16,245 bases of DNA from an uncultured Bacilli bacterium (GCA_934148995.1 CAKPDM010000021.1:1-16245), one strand, 5' to 3'; shown: positions 7,887-14,919, numbered from the stretch's first letter. Program-made: numbers and translations. The notes: generated by a model from the letters alone, not told the origin.

Positions 7887-8304
7887 ATGAGTGATTTAAA
7901 AGGAAAATATGAAGAATTAAAAGAACAATGATAGGTACGAAGGCCATACATATAAAAGTTGTGGATGTATAAAATGTGGTTTAGATGGAAGTGTTTCTAA
8001 TCAAGACAGAGAATATCTTTCATTTTCACAAAAGATAATGTATGACTATCTAAGAAAGCATCATCTTAGAGGTAAGGAAACAAATATTACTTGTGATTTA
8101 GAGCTAGCACATGCAATATATTCTAAAGTAAAAGAAGTACATCCGGATATAGATGATGATACAGCTCTTGGATATTTTGAAATAGCTCTAAATAATATAA
8201 GAAATACTAAAGTAAGTGAAGAACGAAAAACTAATAGAGCAAAAAGATTATCACTAGGTCCAAAATTCAACAATTGGAACGCTAGTGATGTACATCACGG
8301 ATAA
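7887..8304 (+). pseudogene. Frameshifted gene for a small CxC..C protein of unknown function
   Basis: A strong Shine-Dalgarno (GGGAGG, 7875-7880) precedes ATG 7887, which opens a frame of only 14 codons ending at TGA 7929. The shifted frame is then open from about 7921 to the TAA at 8304, starting with Tyr-Glu-Gly-His-Thr-Tyr and Cys-Gly-Cys-Ile-Lys-Cys-Gly, a likely metal-binding knuckle, followed by a charged helical region (Y-D-Y-L-R-K, D-I-D-D-D) and an Arg/Lys-rich tail. Joining the two parts needs skipping one base near 7927-7930, so I read this as one gene of about 139 codons broken by an indel, perhaps with a small internal loss. The ATG at 8038 would give 88 residues but lacks a good ribosome site. 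I do not recognise the family. Its setting beside a tRNA and between terminator repeats suggests acquired DNA. Confidence 0.6.
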
Positions 8305-8313
8305 AATTAACTT

Positions 8314-8346
8314 AAAAGTCTTGAACAACAGGACTTTTTCTTTTTT
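8314..8346. terminator. Rho-independent terminator, probably bidirectional between convergent genes
   Basis: AAAAGTCTTG (8314-8323) pairs with CAGGACTTTT (8329-8338, one G-U) around AACAA, followed by T-rich sequence on the plus strand. On the minus strand the same hairpin is followed by AAGTTAATTTT, so it may also stop ftsW transcripts. Confidence 0.75.
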
Positions 8347-8351
8347 ACTCT
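8314..8351 (+). repeat. Direct repeat copy B of the tRNA-Arg terminator block
   Basis: AAAAG-T-CTTGA at its start and the identical 17-base TTTTTCTTTTTTACTCT at 8335-8351 match copy A at 7606-7645. The low complexity of the T-tract limits confidence, but the shared stem arm makes the match longer than a chance T-run. Confidence 0.5.
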
Positions 8352-8388
8352 AAAAGTTTTTTTTGCTTGCTAGGAGGTGAATATTAAA

Positions 8389-9474
8389 TCATTTATCCTT
8401 TGCAATACTTAGTAGTATTCCGATAGATACCATACTTATTAGTAAACTACTACCGCCATAAGAAAGGAAAGGTAAGGTGACTCCAGTTATCGGGATCAGC
8501 CCCACAACCACCGCTAGGTTCATCGAAGCTTGAAATAACATTTGAAAAGCAATTCCAAAGGAAAGATACTTTGCAAATAAATTATTGGCATTCAAAGAAA
8601 TTTTTAAAGAAAAGTAAAATAGTAGAAAAAACAAAGAACAAACAAAGATACAGCCAACGACACCAAACTCTTCACAAACAATAGAGAAGATAAAATCAGT
8701 CTGTGGTTCTGGTAGATAGAAATGCTTCTGTCTAGAATTTAGAAAACCTTGTCCCAATAACCCCCCAGGACCAATTGCATACATAGATTGAATCATTTGA
8801 AAACCAGTACCTAAGGGATCTTTCCAAGGATCGATAAAAGAAGTAATTCGGTTCATTCGATAAGGAGCAATAGCGATTAAAAGACAAGTACCAATAACTC
8901 CAAGAGTAAATGCAACATAGAAAAACTTCATATCAAGACCAGCAATAAAAAGTAAGGCAACAACACTAACCATTAAAACAAGACCGGTCCCTAAATCTGG
9001 TTGCAACATAATAAGAGCAAAAGCTAATAGAGAAATTCCAAGAATAGGTAAGATACCTTTTCTTAAATCTTTTAAATATTTATCAGAATTATTTAAATAC
9101 TTACTAGTAAAAATAATCAGTCCAAGTTTTGCTGCTTCACTTGGTTGAATACCAAAAGGACCAATTCCAAACCAACTTCTACTACCATTTCGAACACTTC
9201 CAATAAAAGGAATTAACACTAAAATTAACAATAAAAAACAAATACCTAAAATGATATTTGCCTTTTTATAATAGATTTTATAATCTATCTTTGAAATAAA
9301 ATTCATTAGTATGAGTCCTGCTACAGTGAATAATGCTTGCTGCTTCACATAGTGGAAACTATCGTGAAACTTATATTCTGCCCAGATACTACTAGCAGAA
9401 TAAATCATTATAAGTCCAAATATTAGTAAGAGTATTACGGTGATTAGTAAAGGCAAATCAAACCGTTTTTTCAA
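8389..9474 (-). CDS. ftsW: FtsW, SEDS-family septal peptidoglycan glycosyltransferase
   Basis: Polytopic membrane enzyme that polymerises lipid II into glycan strands with a partner class B PBP at the division septum. The 361 residues show the SEDS pattern: about ten hydrophobic segments, I-Y-S-A-S after the first helix (24-28), the loop motif Q-P-S-E (110-113), the conserved N-R-I-T-S-F-I-D-P-W block (208-217), and P-E-P-Q-T-D-F with the family's catalytic Asp at 260. The C-terminal G-V-T-L-P-F-L-S-Y-G-G-S-S motif (331-343) is intact. The block after R-I-T-S-F and the mraY neighbour favour FtsW over RodA. Start is TTG at 9474; the strong AGGAAGGAG (9494-9486) overlaps the mraY stop, with a longish 11-base spacing. 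The gap to mraY is 18 bases, so the pair is one operon. A RodA role cannot be fully excluded. Confidence 0.93.
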   Translation of the reverse strand: MKKRFDLPLLITVILLLIFGLIMIYSASSIWAEYKFHDSFHYVKQQALFTVAGLILMNFISKIDYKIYYKKANIILGICFLLLILVLIPFIGSVRNGSRSWFGIGPFGIQPSEAAKLGLIIFTSKYLNNSDKYLKDLRKGILPILGISLLAFALIMLQPDLGTGLVLMVSVVALLFIAGLDMKFFYVAFTLGVIGTCLLIAIAPYRMNRITSFIDPWKDPLGTGFQMIQSMYAIGPGGLLGQGFLNSRQKHFYLPEPQTDFIFSIVCEEFGVVGCIFVCSLFFLLFYFSLKISLNANNLFAKYLSFGIAFQMLFQASMNLAVVVGLIPITGVTLPFLSYGGSSLLISMVSIGILLSIAKDK

Positions 9475-9492
9475 AAGAAAACTCGCTCCTTC

Positions 9493-10473
9493 CTAAAGCC
9501 AAACTCCAAATAAAATTCCTAACATAGCAAGAATAAGACCAAATGTACAGAATAGCTTAACTATATCTGTTTCACTCCAACCAAGTTTTTCAAAATGATG
9601 ATGCAGTGGGGTCATTAAGAATAATTTATGATGGAAAAATTTAACCCAGATAACTTGTAAAATAACTGATAATGTTTCAATTACAAATACAAATGCTACT
9701 ACTAGTAAAGTTAATTCACGATGAGTTAAAATAGCAACTGCTCCCATCACACCACCTAAGGCCAGGCTCCCTGTGTCCCCCATAAAAATCTTAGCAGGGT
9801 GAGTATTATATACTAGAAAACCGATAAGTGAACCAACTAAAACTAAACAAAATATTCCAATATCTTCAAATCCAACTACAAATGATATTAAAGCGAAAGC
9901 GATAAAAGCGATAGCAGATAAGCTTCCTGCTAAACCATCCAGTCCATCTGTTAAGTTAACAGCATTACTAGAACCAATTAATATCAAAAGAATGAATAAA
10001 CCATATAACCATTTCATTTCAATATCGATATGTAGTGTTCCAACAATCCACGATGTTTGTCCACCATTTTTCATATAGATATAAAAGAAAATAGTAGAAA
10101 TAATAATTTGTCCAAAAAGCTTTTGATAAGTCGTCAGTCCTTCATTATTGTGTTTCCTTAAAGATAGAAAATCATCGAGGAAACCAATGACGGCAAAACC
10201 ACAAAATACTAGTAAAACAATCGCTAAATTATCTGTATAAGGAATCTTTCCTAAAAGTAATAAAGCTGTAGTAATTAAAATAGTCGGCAGAATAAATATT
10301 ATTCCTCCCATTGTTGGAGTACCAGCTTTCTTCCGATGATTTTCTCCAACATAAACACTAATCGTTTGGCCAACATGTAATCTTTTCAAAATAGGAACTA
10401 AAATGAGTCCTAGAAAGACACTTGTTAAAAAGCCAATCATGACAGCAAACACTGCCTTTGTCAATAATAACAC
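9493..10473 (-). CDS. mraY: MraY, phospho-N-acetylmuramoyl-pentapeptide transferase
   Basis: Integral membrane enzyme that transfers phospho-MurNAc-pentapeptide from UDP to undecaprenyl phosphate, giving lipid I. The 326 residues carry the diagnostic motifs: G-T-P-T-M-G-G (51-57), the D-D pair in G-F-L-D-D-F (100-101), N-A-V-N-L-T-D-G-L-D-G (170-180), M-G-D-T-G-S (231-236) with the Mg-binding Asp233, and P-L-H-H-H-F-E (289-295). Ten hydrophobic segments fit the family, and length is normal. GTG at 10473 is the likely start, with GGGAGAG about ten bases upstream; a start further in would cut the first helix. It is first in a minus-strand operon with ftsW. In many bacteria murD lies between these two; here it is absent. 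Confidence 0.97.
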   Translation of the reverse strand: MLLLTKAVFAVMIGFLTSVFLGLILVPILKRLHVGQTISVYVGENHRKKAGTPTMGGIIFILPTILITTALLLLGKIPYTDNLAIVLLVFCGFAVIGFLDDFLSLRKHNNEGLTTYQKLFGQIIISTIFFYIYMKNGGQTSWIVGTLHIDIEMKWLYGLFILLILIGSSNAVNLTDGLDGLAGSLSAIAFIAFALISFVVGFEDIGIFCLVLVGSLIGFLVYNTHPAKIFMGDTGSLALGGVMGAVAILTHRELTLLVVAFVFVIETLSVILQVIWVKFFHHKLFLMTPLHHHFEKLGWSETDIVKLFCTFGLILAMLGILFGVWL

Positions 10474-10504
10474 TTTTTTCTCACTCTCCCGTTTCTTCCT
10501 TTGT

Positions 10505-10533
10505 ATTATAACATACTAGTTATGTACTTTAAA
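10505..10533 (-). promoter_or_regulatory. Extended -10 promoter of mraY-ftsW
   Basis: On the minus strand TTTAAA (10533-10528), 17 bp, then TATAAT (10510-10505) immediately preceded by TGT, a textbook extended -10. Transcription should begin near 10498, about 25 bases before the GTG. Confidence 0.7.
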
Positions 10534-10606
10534 ACTTTTTTACTTATTTTGTTACTTCCTTGACATATTACTTTTCAATTAAGTCTATTCTAGATAACAA
10601 AAAAAC

Positions 10607-10635
10607 TTTCCAATTAGAAGAAAATAACTTATAAT
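10607..10635 (+). promoter_or_regulatory. Promoter of the three-gene metallopeptidase operon
   Basis: TTTCCA (10607-10612), 17 bp, perfect TATAAT (10630-10635). Start near 10642 leaves a leader of only about 17 bases, nearly all ribosome binding site. A TTGACA at 10560-10565 lies upstream but has no well-spaced -10. Confidence 0.6.
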
Positions 10636-10658
10636 AAGCAACTATAGGGGTGAAGTTT

Positions 10659-11744
10659 ATGCAAAATGTGTTAAAGCTAAATAAAAATTATAAAGAGTTG
10701 TATACTCTTATTAAAAATTTGAGAGAATATGCTAGAGACAATACTAATGATAAATTCGCAAGACTTAGTTGCTATGCTAGTTATGACTCTTTAGTAGATA
10801 TATTGCCTCCTAAAGAAATGATTTATGATAGTAATGAAATGAAATTAGAAGAGTTATTTGATTTTATCTGTGAAAAGGAAATAACTGCTGCTTATCGTAC
10901 TAAAAAAACTTATCAAGTTACAGTTGATACCTTTTATGAGGAGATATATAAGATAATTGCTAGAGAAACTAAGTCTAGACAACAAGAATTTTTACCAATT
11001 GATATTTCTTTTAAAGAGCAACTAGAAATACTTAAAGGTTACTATCAAACTACTGATAAAAGATTAGAAAAGTTATTTCTAGAATATACTAAAAACGATA
11101 AAATATTTGCTATGTCAGATAATAAAGAAGAGAGTAATGCTTTTGGAACTAATTTTATCAATCCTTTAAGTGATGAACCAGTTGTACTAATAAATGATAA
11201 GCTCTCTTCCATTGATACAATGTTAGCACTCACTCATGAATTTGGGCATGTGCTAGACAATATTACTTTTAGAGATACACATACTAATAAAGAAACAATG
11301 AAGTATTTCTTTACTTCTCTTTATTCAGAAACTAATTCTACTTATCAAGAACTGGCATTCTTAGAGTATTTAATTAAAAATGATATTTATCAAAAAGAAG
11401 CTATTAGAACAATTAAAGAGAATATAGTTAATCTTCATTTGATGCCTTTTACGATTATGACATCTAAGGAAGAAAAAGATGAATCTCGTCTCTTTGAAGA
11501 TTATACTAATGACGACTTTATTGAACTTGCTAATATCAAGGATGAAGCAGTTGACTTAATGACTTACGGTTATGGTTTTATGCTTGCTATTGCTATGTTA
11601 GATGATAATGATTTATATGAGAAGTTTCAGCTACTTAGAACACCTCGTTTAGACAAGAAAAAATTAGATCAAGAAGGATTTACTGATAGTGTAATTTCTA
11701 AAACAATGGTAAAGAAAATAAATGAATATTATAGGAGAAAATAA
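10659..11744 (+). CDS. M3/PepF-like gluzincin metallopeptidase, paralog 1 of 3
   Basis: Putative cytosolic zinc peptidase. His193-Glu194-Phe-Gly-His197 is a canonical HExxH zinc site (Glu the general base), and Glu224 in S-E-T-N-S-T-Y-Q-E, 31 residues on, fits the third zinc ligand; the segment resembles the A-E-I-A-S-T-F-N-E motif of oligoendopeptidase F. The C-terminal block Y-G-Y-G-F-M-L-A-I-A-M-L is shared by all three paralogs and recalls the end of the PepF catalytic domain. At 361 residues it is far shorter than the roughly 600 of PepF, so it would be a reduced M3-like form; the N-terminal half has no recognisable domain. No signal peptide or membrane helix. A GTG at 10650 is in frame, but it forms part of the AGGGG ribosome site; the ATG at 10659 aligns with the paralog starts. 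It overlaps gene 2 by one base. Confidence 0.8.
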   Translation: MQNVLKLNKNYKELYTLIKNLREYARDNTNDKFARLSCYASYDSLVDILPPKEMIYDSNEMKLEELFDFICEKEITAAYRTKKTYQVTVDTFYEEIYKIIARETKSRQQEFLPIDISFKEQLEILKGYYQTTDKRLEKLFLEYTKNDKIFAMSDNKEESNAFGTNFINPLSDEPVVLINDKLSSIDTMLALTHEFGHVLDNITFRDTHTNKETMKYFFTSLYSETNSTYQELAFLEYLIKNDIYQKEAIRTIKENIVNLHLMPFTIMTSKEEKDESRLFEDYTNDDFIELANIKDEAVDLMTYGYGFMLAIAMLDDNDLYEKFQLLRTPRLDKKKLDQEGFTDSVISKTMVKKINEYYRRK

Positions 11745-12775
11745 TGATTAAATTAAATAATGACTATAGTCATATATGCGATTCATTGAATAAAAGCAAA
11801 GAGAAAATGATTGAACTAGAAGAACAAGATGATAAAATAGCAGTAGCAGTTTGTAAAAATTTATATAATTATATTGCTAGGGCAGTTGTTGCTTCTGATG
11901 ACATTTATGAATTTTCCTTAGAAGAAAACAAATTTCTAGGCTATATTGGTATTAAAGGTTCAGAAAAGACCTTAGAAGCTCTTCCTGAACACAAGAAACT
12001 AGTTGTTAATTTTCTCATAAATTCAGGTTATGAATTTTCTCGAAGAAAATTTATTGATAATGAATCAATACTTAGAAAGATCAATATCAGTAAAAAAGAA
12101 GAATTAGAAATTATTAGAGATTACCTTAAAACTACTAATAAAGAGTTTGAAAACTTATTTGACAAGTTTTATGAAAATAATAGATTTTTTGATATCAGCG
12201 ACTCACTTTCTACTACGCTTTCAGCATGTGGTGCAGCAATTTATAATCCATTATTGGATGACTCACTTATATTTTTAGCAAAGTCAAATGATCCAATACT
12301 TGATATGGCTACAGTAATGCATGAGTTAGGTCATGTTTATGATTGGCAGACATATAGAAAAGATAACTCTTCTATAAGCACTAGCATTTATAATAGTATA
12401 TCTTCATATTCTGAAGTTAATTCTACCTATCAACAATATAGATTTTATGAATATATGCTGAACAATAATATTTATAAAGAAGCAACTTTAGAATCAGTTA
12501 AAGCTAATATAGATAATTATTTTCAAAATTTCTTGGCTATCTCTTGCTTTCAAAAAGACAATAATTATCTCATAAAGGACTTGCTCACTGATATAAGATA
12601 TAGCTATGGATTAATGATTGGACTTTCTATGTTAGAAGATAAGAATAAGTATGATAGCTTTCAAGAGTTAAGACAAATAGAATTTAATAAGGAAAGATTA
12701 AACAACGTTGGCTTTTCAAATCATGAACTTTCAAAAGTAATGATCAAAAAATATAACGAGTATTTTGGCAGGTAA
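11744..12775 (+). CDS. M3/PepF-like gluzincin metallopeptidase, paralog 2 of 3
   Basis: Second member of the tandem family, 343 residues. His193-Glu194-Leu-Gly-His197 and Glu224 (S-E-V-N-S-T-Y) fall at exactly the same residue numbers as in paralog 1, and the C-terminal Y-S-Y-G-L-M-I-G-L-S-M-L block is retained, so the zinc site looks functional. The N-terminal 100 residues share a short opening (L-N-x-D/N-Y) with the others but are otherwise divergent. It lacks the longer insert that the first and third paralogs carry between the catalytic Glu and the C-terminal block. No export signal is visible. Start codon overlaps the previous stop (TAATG), with AGGAGA five bases before, which implies coupled translation. 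Substrate is unknown; a general oligopeptidase or a specific regulatory protease are both possible. Confidence 0.8.
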   Translation: MIKLNNDYSHICDSLNKSKEKMIELEEQDDKIAVAVCKNLYNYIARAVVASDDIYEFSLEENKFLGYIGIKGSEKTLEALPEHKKLVVNFLINSGYEFSRRKFIDNESILRKINISKKEELEIIRDYLKTTNKEFENLFDKFYENNRFFDISDSLSTTLSACGAAIYNPLLDDSLIFLAKSNDPILDMATVMHELGHVYDWQTYRKDNSSISTSIYNSISSYSEVNSTYQQYRFYEYMLNNNIYKEATLESVKANIDNYFQNFLAISCFQKDNNYLIKDLLTDIRYSYGLMIGLSMLEDKNKYDSFQELRQIEFNKERLNNVGFSNHELSKVMIKKYNEYFGR

Positions 12776-12776
12776 G

Positions 12777-13916
12777 ATGATAGCATTAAATGGCGATTAT
12801 AAAATAATATATGACAAAATCAAGGAAATGGAAGAACATTTTATCGATTGTAAAACACCAACAGATTGTGTTAATTATGTTAATAGTTATAGGGCATTAG
12901 TTATTCTATATGAAATCTGCTGTAATGTTGATCCACAAAATAAAAAAATCTCAAAAGATAGATTTTTAAATAACTCTTATCTATCTTCATATAATTATCT
13001 CAATACTAAAACTATTAATCACTTAATTAAAAATAAAGATGTGCATAGTAAGTTAGTTAATAATTTTTTAGCAGATGTCATCAAGATATTTAATTCTTAT
13101 TTGGAAGATGAATATTATCCTAAAATTACTAATAATAGAAGAAAATATATTTCCTCAGCAGAGGAATTTGAAATACTTAATGGATATTTTAAAACAGATG
13201 GGAAAAGACTAAAAAGAATCTTTGAAATTTATCAGAAGGAGCAATACTTATTTCGACTTCCAGAAGATTTCTCTGAATACTACAAAACTAGTGGACTCAC
13301 TACTTATTCACCCTATGACTCATCATATTATGTGTTTTTAGCAGACAATGATAGTAAAATTAAAGACATGTCCATATTAGTTCATGAACTTGGTCATGTT
13401 TTAGATTTTCAAACCTATAGAAAAAGTCATTCTTCTAGAAATATTGGTATTTATCAAGCAAGTTCGATTTACACAGAAGTTAATTCTACTTATTACCAAT
13501 ATAATTTTTATGATTATTTAATTAGAAACAATATCTATAAAAACGAAGTGATGTTTGATCTGATTGATACCACCGCTTCATATATCAACAACTTTGTTGG
13601 AATGAGTCTTTTTGAAGATATTAAAGATTATGAACTGAAAAAGAATAAGGGGATAATAGATATTAATGAGATTTCTAGCCTAAGTGAAAAGCAAAAGCAA
13701 TTATTTAAAGGTGATTTTTTAGATATAAAAGAATCATTAGAATATAGTTATGGGCTGATTCTTGGTTTGACTATGTTAGACGATCCTACTTTGTATGATA
13801 AATTTCAATCAATAAGAAGCCCTTACTTTAGTAAGGAAAAACTAGATAGTATTGGACTTTGTGATGCCAGTATTGGTAAAACAATGGTTAAAAAAATGAA
13901 TGATTATTTTTCTTGA
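12777..13916 (+). CDS. M3/PepF-like gluzincin metallopeptidase, paralog 3 of 3
   Basis: Third and longest paralog, 379 residues. His203-Glu204-Leu-Gly-His207 and Glu234 (T-E-V-N-S-T-Y) keep the 31-residue His-to-Glu spacing, and Y-S-Y-G-L-I-L-G-L-T-M-L plus a final K-M-N-D-Y-F match the other two. Extra residues are spread through the N-terminal half and in a Lys-rich insert after the metal site (about 285-310). A TTG at 12765 is in frame, but the ATG at 12777 lies one base after the stop of paralog 2 and yields an opening (M-I-A-L-N-G-D-Y) that matches paralog 2 (M-I-K-L-N-N-D-Y). Its ribosome site is weak (AGG, four bases upstream), so it probably relies on coupling. No terminator is evident after the TGA; decayed DNA follows. 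Confidence 0.8.
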   Translation: MIALNGDYKIIYDKIKEMEEHFIDCKTPTDCVNYVNSYRALVILYEICCNVDPQNKKISKDRFLNNSYLSSYNYLNTKTINHLIKNKDVHSKLVNNFLADVIKIFNSYLEDEYYPKITNNRRKYISSAEEFEILNGYFKTDGKRLKRIFEIYQKEQYLFRLPEDFSEYYKTSGLTTYSPYDSSYYVFLADNDSKIKDMSILVHELGHVLDFQTYRKSHSSRNIGIYQASSIYTEVNSTYYQYNFYDYLIRNNIYKNEVMFDLIDTTASYINNFVGMSLFEDIKDYELKKNKGIIDINEISSLSEKQKQLFKGDFLDIKESLEYSYGLILGLTMLDDPTLYDKFQSIRSPYFSKEKLDSIGLCDASIGKTMVKKMNDYFS

Positions 13917-14033
13917 TTAAGCATTATTTTGTATATTTTTCTAATTTTATTCTGCTAATATGATATTTTATAGTACTTAAAAGATCTTTAAAACACACTC
14001 AAAGTGCAATAAAATAAATTGATCGTTAAGAAA

Positions 14034-14448
14034 AGTAGTTCACATTATCTTCTTTAGTACATGAGCTCTTAATAGTCTAGAGACAATTAGTTACCAATGA
14101 TTTTTAGTCGCATTATGATATGCAGAAGGTGTAAGAAAAAAGTTACTATTATTAAAGGTTCAGTTAGTAAGGATCATATACACTTGTTAGTTAGTTGTCC
14201 ACCGAGCCTCTCTATGCAAACTAGTCCAGCAACTAAAATGTGAATCTTCAAGAACATTACAAATGGAATTCAGAAAATTAGAATCAATGTATTGAGGAGA
14301 ACGTTTATGGTTAGTTGTCTATTTTCATGGGTGTAGGTACAATTACGGAAAAACTATTAAAGATTATATTGAAAATCAGGAAAATAAAAGTGAAGGAAAT
14401 TTTAAGATCGTGAGTAAACAAGCCATGTACTTTAGTGCATGACGGTTG
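14034..14448 (+). pseudogene. tnpA: Decayed IS200/IS605 TnpA (HUH Y1 transposase)
   Basis: Translated pieces follow TnpA from end to end. Around 14034-14060 a segment reads S-S-H-Y-L-L; from 14142 comes V-T-I-I-K-G-S-V-S-K-D-H-I-H-L-L-V-S, containing the HUH metal motif (His codons at 14175 and 14181). Near 14217 the frame shifts, after which K-L-V-Q-Q-L-K ... S-S-R-T-L-Q-M-E-F continues, then a TGA occurs where the family has the Trp of Y-W-G, and R-L-W and K-D-Y-I-E-N-Q with the catalytic Tyr (about 14365) follow. The N-terminal third has several stops and a probable deletion. The final codons run into the right-end hairpin. It cannot make active transposase. Confidence 0.8.
14424..14441 (+). 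repeat. Subterminal hairpin of the IS right end
   Basis: CATGTAC (14424-14430) pairs with GTGCATG (14435-14441) around a TTTA loop with one G-U pair. Position right at the end of tnpA matches the structure that TnpA recognises. Confidence 0.75.
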
Positions 14449-14474
14449 ACAAAATTAACAAAATTTAGTATAGT
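14446..14474 (+). promoter_or_regulatory. Near-consensus promoter beginning at the IS right end
   Basis: TTGACA (14446-14451), 17-bp spacer, TATAGT (14469-14474). The -35 hexamer includes the last bases of the IS right-end sequence, so the promoter may be a hybrid of IS and flank. Start near 14481, just before the AAGGGGG ribosome site at 14486-14492. Confidence 0.75.
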
Positions 14475-14498
14475 ATGCAGCAATTAAGGGGGATAAAG

Positions 14499-14880
14499 GT
14501 GAAAAAAAGTGAGAAATTTTGTTTTAGTTACACTTGCTATTTATGGGGTTTCAAATTTACTTTTATCAGCTGTTGATAGCAATCAAGAAAATATAACTAA
14601 TGATCAAGAAAGTAATCTAGATGATTTATTAAATTAGAAATTAGAGAAATATGTAAACAGAAGAGAATTATTAGAAAAAGAAATCAAAGATTTAGAAAAG
14701 AAAAAAGAAAACTTAAAGAGTCAAGAAAAATATGCTTTAAAAGATTTAGTAGTTATGGAAAATAGAAATATTTCAAATGATACTTCTTTGAATATTTTGA
14801 AGGAAGAAGTAACCTCTGGTATTTATGAGGAATATCATCACAATTTTCATGCTTGGTACAGAATGCATGAAGAAGGATAA
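14499..14880 (+). pseudogene. Decayed gene for a small secreted coiled-coil protein
   Basis: AAGGGGG (14486-14492) is ideally spaced for a GTG at 14499, but the run of seven A after it puts the reading out of frame; with six A the start would be M-K-K-V-R-N-F-V-L-V-T-L-A-I-Y-G, a good signal peptide. The frame can also be entered at GTG 14509. It then meets TAG at 14635 after D-D-L-L-N and continues in frame, without further stops, through an 81-residue charged helical region (E-K-E-I-K-D-L-E-K-K-K) to the TAA at 14878-14880. The long conserved-looking tail shows that the stop is recent. TAG ends other genes here, so readthrough is not expected. Family unknown. Confidence 0.65.
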
Positions 14881-14917
14881 CATACTGATATATTCTGATG
14901 AATGTTATCCTTTATTT
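14875..14917 (+). terminator. Terminator hairpin at the end of the decayed secreted-protein gene
   Basis: GGATAACAT (14875-14883) pairs perfectly with ATGTTATCC (14902-14910) across an 18-base loop, then TTTATTT. The TAA stop (14878-14880) sits inside the stem. Confidence 0.6.
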
Positions 14918-14919
14918 AA

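Larger units (their letters stand above)
14034..14450 (+). mobile_element. Fossil IS200/IS605-type element (TnpA remnant plus right-end hairpin)
   Basis: The degenerate Y1 transposase gene runs directly into a subterminal hairpin at 14424-14441 followed by ACGGTTGAC, the arrangement seen at right ends of this family, which lacks terminal inverted repeats and transposes as single-stranded DNA. A clear left end is not visible; a small hairpin CACT-CAA-AGTG at 13996-14006 is the only candidate. No TnpB/IscB or omega-type RNA is seen. Confidence 0.75.

Noticed and set aside
7887..7932. Programmed +1 frameshift (as in prfB) at the in-frame TGA
   Set aside because: The slippery codon is CAA, which does not favour +1 slippage, and there is no Shine-Dalgarno-like stimulator close upstream; an indel is simpler.
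8061..8273. Minus-strand frame opposite the frameshifted gene
   Set aside because: No ribosome site, and the plus strand has the coding-like composition; a shadow frame.
10560..10591. TTGACA at 10560 as promoter of the metallopeptidase operon
   Set aside because: The only -10-like hexamer (TATTCT, 10586-10591) is 20 bp away; the TATAAT at 10630 with its own -35 is better placed.
11045..11233. Minus-strand frame inside metallopeptidase paralog 1
   Set aside because: Shadow of a clearly coding gene with an active-site motif.
14260..14320. Use of TGA as a Trp codon by the host
   Set aside because: addB, ftsW and the third metallopeptidase end at TGA with correct lengths, and Trp is TGG throughout, so TGA is a stop in this genome.
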